DNA of 64,000 nt, taken from assembly GCF_902506435.1 (NCBI RefSeq), contig NZ_LR733215.1, positions 2,970,126-3,034,125 of the forward strand, given 5' to 3'. The translations under genes and the position numbers were made by a program. A model generated the notes under the pieces. It saw only the letters and a program-made list of their open reading frames with translations, had not been told where the DNA came from and made no database searches. Below are positions 34,014 through 41,648 of this stretch, piece after piece. This stretch comes from Nocardioides sp. AX2bis. GTDB lineage: Bacteria > Actinomycetota > Actinomycetes > Propionibacteriales > Nocardioidaceae. The stretch's first letter is position 1. Every line of letters begins with the position of its first letter.

Positions 34014-36179
34014 GTGGTCCGGACCCGGACGGGACGCGCCCGACCCCCCGCCGTCCTCCCGGTCCTGCTCGCGACCGCGGTGCTCGTCTCCGTCCTCCGC
34101 GTCACCCTCGACGCCGGCGGCGGGGTCCCGGTCGACCTCGGCTACCTCGCCGTCATGGTCGGCGCCGCCGTCGTCGCCGGCCTCCACCTGCGGCGGAACC
34201 GCTGCCCCCTGCGGTCCCCCGCCGGCCTGATCACCGCCGCGGTCGCCGCGACCGGTCTCGGCGAGGTCCTCTGGTACGCCTCCTGGTGGCGCTCGGGCGT
34301 CGACCCGGGGGCGGGCGTGCACGACGTGCTGTTCCTGCTGGCCTACCCGCTGCTGGCCGCGGTGCTCCTCGGCGCGATCCGCACCGCCGGCGGCGGTCGG
34401 CTCGGGGCGGACGCCGCCATCGACGCGGCGACCGTGGTGACCGTGTGCCTGCTGGTCCTGTGGGAGCTGGTCGTCGCGGACATCGCCGGCACCGCCTCCC
34501 CGGTCGTCGAGCGACTCTTCACCGCCGCCTACCCCGTCCTCGACGCGCTGCTGCTCGGGCTGGTGGTCCGGGTGGCCTGGCAACGCCGGGCCCGGGCCGT
34601 GGTCGGCCTGCCGCTGGCCGTGGGCATCGCGGCGATGCTGCTCTCCGACATCGGCTACACCGCCTCCTTCGGCGTCCCCACCCCGGTGCTGGACCTGGGC
34701 TGGATGGGGGGTGCGGTGGGGATGACCTGGGCGGTGCTGTCGCCCGGCCGCGAGGCGCCCGACACCGCCCCGGGGTCCCCGGGGACCCAGGACTCGGCGA
34801 CGGTCCGCCTCTCGGTCGCGATCCTGCCGCTGCTCGCCCCGACCCTCGTGCTCGTGCTGCACGAGCTCCAGGACCGGCCGGCGCCGGTCTGGACCGTCGT
34901 GGTGGCCACGACCGTCCTGGTCGCCCTCGCCTTCGCCCGGACGCTCGTCCTGCTCCGGCAACAGGAGCGGGCGGCGCGCGACCTCACCGCCGCCCGGGAC
35001 GCGGCCCAGCAGGCCTCCCGCACCAAGTCGGCCTTCCTGGCCACCATGAGCCACGAGATCCGGACCCCGATGAACGGGGTGACCGGGCTGACCGAGCTGC
35101 TCCTGGCCACCGACCTCGACGACCGGCAGCGGGAGTACGCGCGCGGTGTCGAGACCGCCGGCCGCGCCCTGCTGGGCCTGATCGACGACGTCCTGGACTT
35201 CTCCAAGATCGAGGCCGGCCGGGTCGAGCTCGAGTCCGTGCCGTTCTCGTTGGCCGGGGTGGTCGACGACGTGGCGCAGGCGGCCGCCCTCGACCCCCGC
35301 GCGCACGGGCTGGACCTGCTGGCCTACGTCGCCCCCGACGTCCCGCCCCTGCTCCGCGGCGACCCGGGCCGGATCCGTCAGGTCCTGCTCAACCTGGTCT
35401 CCAACGCGGTCAAGTTCACCCACGAGGGAGAGGTCGTGGTCTCCGTCCACCTCGCCGGGGGCACGGCGCCGCGGCCGCTAGTGCGGGTGGAGGTCCGCGA
35501 CACCGGGGTCGGTCTGGACCCCGCCACGCAGGACCGCCTCTTCGAGCCCTTCTTGCAGGCCGACTCCTCGACCACCCGTCGCTACGGAGGCACCGGCCTC
35601 GGGCTGGCGATCTGCCGCGGGCTGGTCGAGCAGATGGGCGGTCGGACCGGCGTGGAGAGCACCCTCGGCGAGGGCAGCACGTTCTGGTTCACGGTCCCGC
35701 TGGGCCGGGAGCCGGACCCCGTCGTCGCCTCCCCCACCCCGGTGGTGCCGCCGGAGCCCGTAGGGCCCCGGTGCGCGGCCGCGGTGCTGGTGGTCGAGGA
35801 CAGCGAGGTCAACCAGCTGGTGGCCGAGGGCATGCTGCGCCGGCTCGGCTGCACGGTGGAGATCGCCGAGAACGGCCTGCTCGCCCTCGAGGCGCTCGGA
35901 GCGCGGCGCTTCGACCTGGTGCTGATGGACTGCCAGATGCCCGAGCTGGACGGCTACGACGCCACCGCCGAGCTCCGGCGGCGCGAGGAGGGCGGGGCGC
36001 GTACACCGGTGGTCGCGATGACCGCGAGCGTCACCTCGGAGGAGCGGGAGCGCTGCCGCCTGGTCGGGATGGACGACTTCGTCGCCAAGCCGGTCACCCT
36101 GGCGACGCTGTCCGCGGCCCTGGAGCGCTGGACCGGGGCCCGCGACGACGCCGGCGACCTGGACGACCGGCTGTCCTGA
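34014..36179 (+). CDS. Membrane-bound hybrid sensor histidine kinase
   Basis: A 721-residue hybrid kinase. About eight hydrophobic helices fill residues 15-300 as an integral-membrane sensor of the MASE type. A dimerisation helix with the phosphoacceptor His347 in MSHEIRTPMNGV follows. Then come the ATPase blocks NLVSNAVKFT, DTGVGLDP and GGTGLGLAICRGLVEQMGG, and a C-terminal receiver with phosphoacceptor Asp639 (LMDCQMPELDGYDAT) and the conserved lysine in VAKPV. No HPt domain or separate regulator is adjacent, so the output partner is unknown. The GTG is chosen for GAGGAGG just upstream; an ATG 16 codons earlier lacks one. Confidence 0.87.
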   Translation: MVRTRTGRARPPAVLPVLLATAVLVSVLRVTLDAGGGVPVDLGYLAVMVGAAVVAGLHLRRNRCPLRSPAGLITAAVAATGLGEVLWYASWWRSGVDPGAGVHDVLFLLAYPLLAAVLLGAIRTAGGGRLGADAAIDAATVVTVCLLVLWELVVADIAGTASPVVERLFTAAYPVLDALLLGLVVRVAWQRRARAVVGLPLAVGIAAMLLSDIGYTASFGVPTPVLDLGWMGGAVGMTWAVLSPGREAPDTAPGSPGTQDSATVRLSVAILPLLAPTLVLVLHELQDRPAPVWTVVVATTVLVALAFARTLVLLRQQERAARDLTAARDAAQQASRTKSAFLATMSHEIRTPMNGVTGLTELLLATDLDDRQREYARGVETAGRALLGLIDDVLDFSKIEAGRVELESVPFSLAGVVDDVAQAAALDPRAHGLDLLAYVAPDVPPLLRGDPGRIRQVLLNLVSNAVKFTHEGEVVVSVHLAGGTAPRPLVRVEVRDTGVGLDPATQDRLFEPFLQADSSTTRRYGGTGLGLAICRGLVEQMGGRTGVESTLGEGSTFWFTVPLGREPDPVVASPTPVVPPEPVGPRCAAAVLVVEDSEVNQLVAEGMLRRLGCTVEIAENGLLALEALGARRFDLVLMDCQMPELDGYDATAELRRREEGGARTPVVAMTASVTSEERERCRLVGMDDFVAKPVTLATLSAALERWTGARDDAGDLDDRLS

Positions 36180-36216
36180 GCGCCGGTCCTGAGCGCCGGT
36201 CCTGAGCGCCGGTCCT
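36178..36216 (+). repeat. Three tandem 13-bp repeats at the histidine kinase stop
   Basis: GAGCGCCGGTCCT occurs three times head to tail without error; the TGA of the kinase gene lies at the edge of the first copy. The array sits just upstream of the TAGGCT promoter element of the ABM gene. Slippage could vary the copy number without touching either protein. Confidence 0.9.
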
Positions 36217-36231
36217 CCTAGGCTGTCGCGG

Positions 36232-36522
36232 GTGATCCTCGAGCACGCCCTGCTGCCCGTCCGCCCCGGCGAGGAGGCCGCCTTCGAGGCGGCGCTGGCC
36301 GAGGCCGTCCCCCTGATCTCCGCCGCCCCGGGCTTCGGGTCGATCTCGGTCTCACGCGGGGTGGAGAGCCCGTCGACCTACCTGCTGCTGGTGGAGTGGG
36401 ACAGCGTGGCGGACCACGAGGAGGGCTTCCGCGGTTCCCCGGCGTACGAGCGCTGGCGGGCGCTGCTGCACCCGTTCTACGACCCGTTCCCGGTGGTGGA
36501 GCACTTCGCCCCGGTCGTCTAG
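36232..36522 (+). CDS. Antibiotic biosynthesis monooxygenase (ABM) domain protein
   Basis: A 96-residue ferredoxin-like beta-alpha-beta protein: ILEHALLPVRPGEEAAFEAAL, then APGFGSISVSRGVESP, YLLLVEWDSVADHEEGFRG and a final HPFYDPFPVVEHFAP. This is the ABM fold, found in cofactor-free monooxygenases, heme-degrading enzymes and many stress proteins; the heme-binding pattern is not evident. The GTG follows TAGGCT (36219-36224) by 7 bases, so the message is probably leaderless. Its TAG overlaps the stop of the convergent LLM oxidoreductase (CTAG). Confidence 0.85.
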   Translation: MILEHALLPVRPGEEAAFEAALAEAVPLISAAPGFGSISVSRGVESPSTYLLLVEWDSVADHEEGFRGSPAYERWRALLHPFYDPFPVVEHFAPVV

Positions 36523-37544
36523 CCCGCGACGAGCGGGGCGACCTCGGTGCCGAGCAGCTCGATGCCGCGCAGCAGGTCGCCGTGCGCCAGGCGCGGGTTG
36601 GTCATCTGCAGCGACAGCCGGTCGACCCCGCCGAGCTGGTCGGAGACCCGACGGATCTTGTCGGCGACGGTCTGCGGGTCGCCCATGAAGAACGCGCCGT
36701 CGGGGCCGGAGGTGGCGTCGAACTGCTCGCGGGTCGGGCGACGGAACCCGCGCTCGGCCGAGATCTTGGTGAACATCTCGTTCCAGCCGGGGTAGATCGT
36801 GTCGGCGGCGGCCTGCGTGCTCTCGGCGACGTAGCCGAAGACGTGGATCCCGACCTGCAGCTTCTCCGGGGCGTGGCCGGCCTGGGCACCGGCCCGGCGG
36901 TAGAGGTCGACCAGCGGCCCGAACTGGCGCGGCTCGCCGCCGATGATCGCGATCATCAGGGGCAGGCCCAGCAGCCCGGCCCGGGCGAAGGACTCCGGCG
37001 TGCCGCCCACGCCCACCCAGATCGGCAGGGGGTCCTGGAGCGGGCGCGGGTAGACGCTCTGGCGCACGAGCGGCGGGCGGTGCCGGCCCGACCAGGTCAC
37101 CTCGACCTGGTCGCGCAGCTGCAGCAGGAGCTCGAGCTTCTCGGTGAACAGCGAGTCGTAGTCGGCGAGGTCGAGGCCGAACAGCGGGAACGCCTCGGTG
37201 AAGGACCCGCGGCCCACCACGAGGTCGATGCGGCCCTTGGCGATGAGGTCGAGCGTCGCGAACTGCTGGAAGACGCGGACCGGGTCGTCGGCGCTGAGCA
37301 CCTTGACCGCGCTGCCCAGCCGGATCCGCTCGGTGCGCGCGGCGGCGGCGGCCAGGATGATCTGCGGGGCGGAGTCGTAGTACTCGCTGCGGTGGTGCTC
37401 GCCGATCCCGAAGGAGTACAGGCCGACCCGGTCGGCCAGCTCGATCTCCTCGAGCAGGTGCTCCATCCGCTCGGAGGCACCGACCACGTGCCCGGTGGTG
37501 GGATCGGTCACGGAGGACACGAAGCTGTCGACGCCGAGGTGCAT
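36519..37544 (-). CDS. LLM class flavin-dependent oxidoreductase
   Basis: A 341-residue luciferase-like TIM barrel. Landmarks are IELADRVGLYSFGIGEHHRSEYYDS, RIRLGSAVKVLSADDPVRVFQQFATLDL, RIDLVVGRGSF, and VGVGGTPESFARAGLLGLPLM. Such enzymes use FMN or F420; the EHH segment (GIGEHH) and overall layout fit the FMNH2-type, but this is not decisive. The ATG at 37544 is preferred; a TTG four codons upstream is possible. The two convergent genes end on a shared CTAG, leaving no room for a terminator. The substrate is unknown. Confidence 0.87.
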   Translation of the reverse strand: MHLGVDSFVSSVTDPTTGHVVGASERMEHLLEEIELADRVGLYSFGIGEHHRSEYYDSAPQIILAAAAARTERIRLGSAVKVLSADDPVRVFQQFATLDLIAKGRIDLVVGRGSFTEAFPLFGLDLADYDSLFTEKLELLLQLRDQVEVTWSGRHRPPLVRQSVYPRPLQDPLPIWVGVGGTPESFARAGLLGLPLMIAIIGGEPRQFGPLVDLYRRAGAQAGHAPEKLQVGIHVFGYVAESTQAAADTIYPGWNEMFTKISAERGFRRPTREQFDATSGPDGAFFMGDPQTVADKIRRVSDQLGGVDRLSLQMTNPRLAHGDLLRGIELLGTEVAPLVAG

Positions 37545-37591
37545 GATCCGATTCAACCACTCCGCGCCGCGGCGCCGCCTAGCCTGGGCGG

Positions 37592-38293
37592 GTGTCCTGG
37601 TCCCGCGCCGCCGCCCGCCTCGGGCTGGTGCTCGTGCTCGCCGGGGTGGCGGTGCTCGGCTACGTCGGCTGGCAGACCTGGGGCACCACGTGGGTCAGCC
37701 AGCGCGAGCACGCCGACATCACCGAGCGGCTGGAGCAGGCGTGGGCGGCCGAGCCCGTCGTCCGCGGGACCACCCTGCAGGACGAGGGCTCGTACGACGC
37801 GGTGCCCGCGGGCGCCGTGGAGGTCGACGCCGGGGTGGCCGAGGCGATCGTCGAGATCCCCCGCCTCGGGGCGGACTACCGGGTGCCGCTGCTGGAGGGC
37901 ACCTCCGACGAGGCCCTGGCCGCCGGCCTCGGCCGCTTCACCGGGTCCGCGACCCCCGGTGGGGTCGGCAACCTGGCGCTCGCCGGGCACCGCGTCACGC
38001 ACGGCGAGCCGCTGCGGGACATGCCGGCCCTCGTGCCCGGGGACGAGGTGGTCGTGACGACCCGCGACGCCGTGCACACCTACGTCCTCGACACCGGCGG
38101 CGACGACCTCGAGGTCCCGCTGACCGAGACCTGGGTGGTCGACCCCGAGCCGGTCGACCCCGACGGCGGTGACGTCGTCCCGGCCGCAGGACAGCGGCGG
38201 CTGCTCACCCTGACCACCTGCTCGGAGCTCTTCCACACCGACGACCGGCTGGTGGCGTTCGGTCACCTCGTGTCGAGCGAGCCGCGCGGGTAG
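37592..38293 (+). CDS. Sortase (class E-like)
   Basis: A 233-residue membrane transpeptidase with an N-terminal helix (residues about 9-28). The catalytic triad is in place: His133 in LALAGHRVTHGEPL, Cys210 in LLTLTTCSEL and Arg219 in TDDRLVAFG. The layout fits the actinobacterial class E group. The GTG follows a TAGCCT -10 by 6 bases (leaderless). The next gene encodes a secreted protein ending in an LPDTG sorting signal, so this sortase and its substrate are probably a dedicated pair. Class E enzymes usually prefer LAxTG motifs, so the LPDTG partner is noteworthy. Confidence 0.87.
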   Translation: MSWSRAAARLGLVLVLAGVAVLGYVGWQTWGTTWVSQREHADITERLEQAWAAEPVVRGTTLQDEGSYDAVPAGAVEVDAGVAEAIVEIPRLGADYRVPLLEGTSDEALAAGLGRFTGSATPGGVGNLALAGHRVTHGEPLRDMPALVPGDEVVVTTRDAVHTYVLDTGGDDLEVPLTETWVVDPEPVDPDGGDVVPAAGQRRLLTLTTCSELFHTDDRLVAFGHLVSSEPRG

Positions 38294-38376
38294 TCGGACA
38301 AGACGCGGACAGCGGGGCCCCGGCGGTCCTATGCTCCGTCCACGGGGACCGCCCCGTCGGAGATCCGGGAGCCAGG

Positions 38377-40425
38377 ATGAGACGCTCACTGCCCGCCACG
38401 ACGGCCGCCACGACGGCCGCCGCCACCATGGCTCTCCTCGCGCTGACACTGGTCCCCGCCGCGGCCGAGACCGACGCCTGGGCGTCCTGGGAGCCGCTCA
38501 CCGGCAGCCCGAACGACTACGCCACGACCATGCGCCAGGCCGCGCCCGGCTTCCCTGCCGCCGCGCTCACCACCGACTCGCGCGCAGGCGTCCAGCTCGC
38601 CGGCGGCACGTCGACGTTCCTGGCGGCGAGCACCCCGCCGGGCGCTGCGTACGGCGCGAGCCGCGGCAACCCGTACCTCGTGCTCCGCCCGCGCGCGGAC
38701 ACCGCCACGGCGCCCTCGACGTCCACCTACGCCTTCGCCGACCCCACCCCGGCCACCGGCTGGGCGTTCGTGCTCGGCGACGTCGACGCCGACCAGGTCC
38801 GGGTGGACGCCACCGACGCGTCCGGCGACCGGGTCCCCGATGCTGCGGTGGACCGCTGGTTCCAGGGCACCTTCAACTACGCCGGCGGTGACGACGAGCC
38901 CACCTGGGACGCCGGGAGCGCCACCCTGGTCGGCAACGACCAGGCGGCCGACTCCGACGGCGCCGCCGGCTGGTTCGAGCCGGACCGGCGGCTGACCAGC
39001 CTCACGTTCACCTTCACGCGCCGCGCGGGCTTCCCGGTCTTCCAGACCTGGTTCGTCAGCCGCGCCCGGTCGGTGACCGGCGAGGTCTCGGACGTCTCCC
39101 CCGCCGGCTCGTCCTGCACCGTGGAGGGCACCCGGCTGGTGCTGCTCTCGCCCTACGGTGACCGGGTCGCCGCGACGACCGCCGAGGCGGACGGCTCCTA
39201 CGACCTCGGCGACGTCGCGACCCAGGGCGGGTACGTCGTGCGCGCCACCGCGCCGGACGACTGCGCGGTCGTGGGCGTCGCCGAGCGCACGGTCGCCACC
39301 AGCGGGCCCGAGGGCTCCCCCGCCTCGCAGGCCGACTTCGAGGTCCGGGAGGTCGTGCCCCAGCCGATCAGCGGCGCGGTGCGCGACGACGACGGCCGTC
39401 CGGTCGCCGGCGTGGACGTCACCGTCACCTCGCCGGTGGGCGACGAGGTGACCACGACGACGGGTCCCGACGGGACCTATCTCGTCGACGCCAACGAGGA
39501 GGGCACGGGCTACACGATCTCCATCGAGGTGCCCGAGGGCTACCGGGCCGGGCCGGGCGGCGCCACGATCGAGGACGTCGAGGTGGGCGACGAGGACGTC
39601 GTCGGCCAGGACTTCGAGGTCGTCGAGCTGGCCACGGTCGGCGGCCGGGTCACCGGGGGCGGCGGCGGTCTCGGCGGCGTCCCGGTCACCCTGGCTCCCG
39701 TGGGCGGCGGGGCAGCGCTGGTCGCCGTGACCGACGGCCGGGGTCGCTGGGACCTCACCGGGGTGCCCGCCGGGGCCTACCGGCTGTCCGTCGACGCACC
39801 CCGGGGCTACACGGGCGGCGACGGACGCCGCGTCACCGTCGGCGACGACGACCTCCGGGGCCTGGACGTCGCCCTCGCCAGGCCCGGTGCGCTGGGCGGA
39901 CGCGTCACCGACGACGACGGCGCGGTCGAGGACGTCGCGCTCGTGGTGACCGGTCCCGGCGGGGCGACCCGACGGCTGGCCACGGACGCCGACGGCCGCT
40001 ACTTCCTCGACGGTCTCCGCCGGGGCACCTGGACGGTGCGCGTCGTGGCGCCCGCGGGCCAGGAGGTCGTCGGCCGCAGCACCGCGACCGCGCGCATCAC
40101 GCGCGCTGGCGAGGTGCGCGGCGGACGGGACTTCGTCCTGGACGCGGTCCCGCTGACCGCGACCGGCACCACCGTCCCGTACGGCGCCTCGCCCTCGGCG
40201 ACGCCGAGCGCCGCGGGGACCGTGACCACCACCCCGACGCCCACGTCCTCGGCGACCGCCACGCCCCTGACCACCGCGACGACCTCTCCGGGCACGAGCA
40301 GCACGGGGGTCCTCCCGGACACCGGCGGACCCGCCCTCGCGCTCGTCCTGCTGGCCGGCGGCCTGATCGCGGGCGGCGGGGCACTGCTGGTCGTCGGCCG
40401 ACGAGGGCGGTCCTCGGCGGGCTGA
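38377..40425 (+). CDS. LPDTG-anchored surface protein with carboxypeptidase regulatory-like/SdrD-type repeats
   Basis: A 682-residue exported wall protein. The signal peptide is residues 1-30 (ending LTLVPAAAETD). An N-terminal ligand-type domain (about 35-230) shows a discoidin-like pattern (TGWAFVLGDVDADQVRVDA). It is followed by four or more CNA-B/carboxypeptidase regulatory-like repeats (about 230-590) with GTYLVDANEEGTGYTISIEVPEG-type strands and DGRYFLDGLRRGTWTVRVV. A Thr/Ser/Pro linker leads to LPDTG (646-650), a hydrophobic helix and an RRGRSS tail. GGGAG precedes the ATG. It is the likely substrate of the adjacent sortase; an adhesion or surface-coat role is inference. Confidence 0.87.
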   Translation: MRRSLPATTAATTAAATMALLALTLVPAAAETDAWASWEPLTGSPNDYATTMRQAAPGFPAAALTTDSRAGVQLAGGTSTFLAASTPPGAAYGASRGNPYLVLRPRADTATAPSTSTYAFADPTPATGWAFVLGDVDADQVRVDATDASGDRVPDAAVDRWFQGTFNYAGGDDEPTWDAGSATLVGNDQAADSDGAAGWFEPDRRLTSLTFTFTRRAGFPVFQTWFVSRARSVTGEVSDVSPAGSSCTVEGTRLVLLSPYGDRVAATTAEADGSYDLGDVATQGGYVVRATAPDDCAVVGVAERTVATSGPEGSPASQADFEVREVVPQPISGAVRDDDGRPVAGVDVTVTSPVGDEVTTTTGPDGTYLVDANEEGTGYTISIEVPEGYRAGPGGATIEDVEVGDEDVVGQDFEVVELATVGGRVTGGGGGLGGVPVTLAPVGGGAALVAVTDGRGRWDLTGVPAGAYRLSVDAPRGYTGGDGRRVTVGDDDLRGLDVALARPGALGGRVTDDDGAVEDVALVVTGPGGATRRLATDADGRYFLDGLRRGTWTVRVVAPAGQEVVGRSTATARITRAGEVRGGRDFVLDAVPLTATGTTVPYGASPSATPSAAGTVTTTPTPTSSATATPLTTATTSPGTSSTGVLPDTGGPALALVLLAGGLIAGGGALLVVGRRGRSSAG

Positions 40426-40428
40426 CCG

Positions 40429-41490
40429 TCAGCCGGGGAGGGCGAGGAGCTCGCCCAGGTGCTGGTCGATCTGCGGCATGTAGGTCGGTGCGACGCCGAA
40501 CAGGCCGAGGTGGCCCAGCACGTCGTTGACCACGCGGAGCTGGCTGCCCGCGATGAGCTGCTGCTCGGGCTCGACGTCGCGGACCGGGAAGAACATGTCC
40601 TCGTCGATCGGCATGACGAAGGTCGTGGCGGTGATCCGTCCCAGCGCGGCGGCCAGGTCGCCGCCGGTGTGCCGGGCCACGTCGCCGCGCTGCCACTTCC
40701 AGGCCTGGGTCAGCAGGTCGTTGGGGTCCATCGCGGTGAAGTACGGCTCGAGGAAGCCGGCCATGAAGGCCTCCTTGGAGTCGAACTCCAGCGCCCGCCA
40801 CACCTCCTGCTTCCAGAACTCGGTGGAGAAGCCCATCACGGCCCAGATCCCGGCGTGCCGGGTGAGCCCGGCGACCACGTCGGCGTTGGACTTGTACTCC
40901 CCCTCGGCGTACCCGGGGTCGGAGGTGATCGCCTGCACGAGCGCGTCGGCGAAGAGGACGTCGTGCGGCGTGTTCTGCGCCGTGCCGGCGATCATGGCCG
41001 CGCGCCGCACCTTCTGCGGGAACCTGACCGCCCACTCGTAGGTCTGCTGGGCGCCCATGGACCCGCCGACCACCAGGGCCAGCTGGTCGATGCCGAAGTG
41101 CTCGCGCAGCAGGCGCTCCTGGGCGACGACGTCGTCGCCGATGCGCACGTGCGGGAAGTCCGACATGGCGAGGTCGGCGTTGGCGCCGTCGGCGTTGTGC
41201 GGCGAGGTCGAGAGACCCGAGCCGATCTGGTCGACGACCACGATGAAGTAGGTCCCCGGGTCCAGGGCGTGCTCGGGACCGATGTAGACGTCGCGCCAGA
41301 TCTGGTGGGTGCCCGAGAACCAGGTCGTGACCAGGATCGCGTTGTCCTTGGCCTCGTTCAGCGTCCCGAAGGTCGCCACGGCGAGGTGGCAGTCCGGGAT
41401 CGTCCCGCCCTCCTCCAGGTCCAGACGGCCGATCGGGACCACCTCGTAGTCGCCGTGGAGCTCGTGGGAGTAGAAGGGGTTCTCGATCAT
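40429..41490 (-). CDS. Alpha/beta hydrolase of the MetX (homoserine O-acetyltransferase-like) fold, ketone-cassette esterase
   Basis: A 353-residue hydrolase. The nucleophile elbow GGSMGAQQ (in LALVVGGSMGAQQTYEWAVRF) is at about residue 146; the aspartate candidate is in FVMPIDEDMFFPVRD and the histidine in VNDVLGHLGLFG. The fold class includes MetX acyltransferases, but this group usually sits beside oxygenases rather than methionine genes. The neighbouring Baeyer-Villiger monooxygenase would create an ester, and this enzyme would cleave it. CAGGAG precedes the ATG. It diverges from the GAF/Fis regulator, with a perfect dyad in the 158-bp intergenic region. Substrate unproven. Confidence 0.82.
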   Translation of the reverse strand: MIENPFYSHELHGDYEVVPIGRLDLEEGGTIPDCHLAVATFGTLNEAKDNAILVTTWFSGTHQIWRDVYIGPEHALDPGTYFIVVVDQIGSGLSTSPHNADGANADLAMSDFPHVRIGDDVVAQERLLREHFGIDQLALVVGGSMGAQQTYEWAVRFPQKVRRAAMIAGTAQNTPHDVLFADALVQAITSDPGYAEGEYKSNADVVAGLTRHAGIWAVMGFSTEFWKQEVWRALEFDSKEAFMAGFLEPYFTAMDPNDLLTQAWKWQRGDVARHTGGDLAAALGRITATTFVMPIDEDMFFPVRDVEPEQQLIAGSQLRVVNDVLGHLGLFGVAPTYMPQIDQHLGELLALPG

Positions 41491-41572
41491 CGGTGCTCCT
41501 GTGTCAGAGGGTCCTACCGCGACGCGCGGTCGGGGCGATCGGCTCACTATCGACCGTGTTCCAGGCAGGTCG

Positions 41573-41593
41573 CGTGTCCCGAAATGGGACACG
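41573..41593. promoter_or_regulatory. Dyad operator CGTGTCCC-N5-GGGACACG
   Basis: Two 8-base arms around GAAAT, in the divergent region of the hydrolase and regulator genes. The core TGTCC-N7-GGACA recurs at 43468-43484 upstream of the monooxygenase. Both copies fit one regulator controlling the cassette. Confidence 0.7.
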
Positions 41594-41648
41594 GTCCCGG
41601 GTTGACCACCGAGGCATCATGAGACGTGCGTCACAGGGAGGTGGCCGG

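Noticed and set aside
32424..35450. 1,008-codon minus-strand frame spanning the oxidoreductase and histidine kinase
   Set aside because: It crosses two genes with full domain sets in other frames; translation has no recognisable domain.
36178..36216. Repeat array as a possible CRISPR
   Set aside because: Units are 13 bp and contiguous with no spacers; no cas genes.
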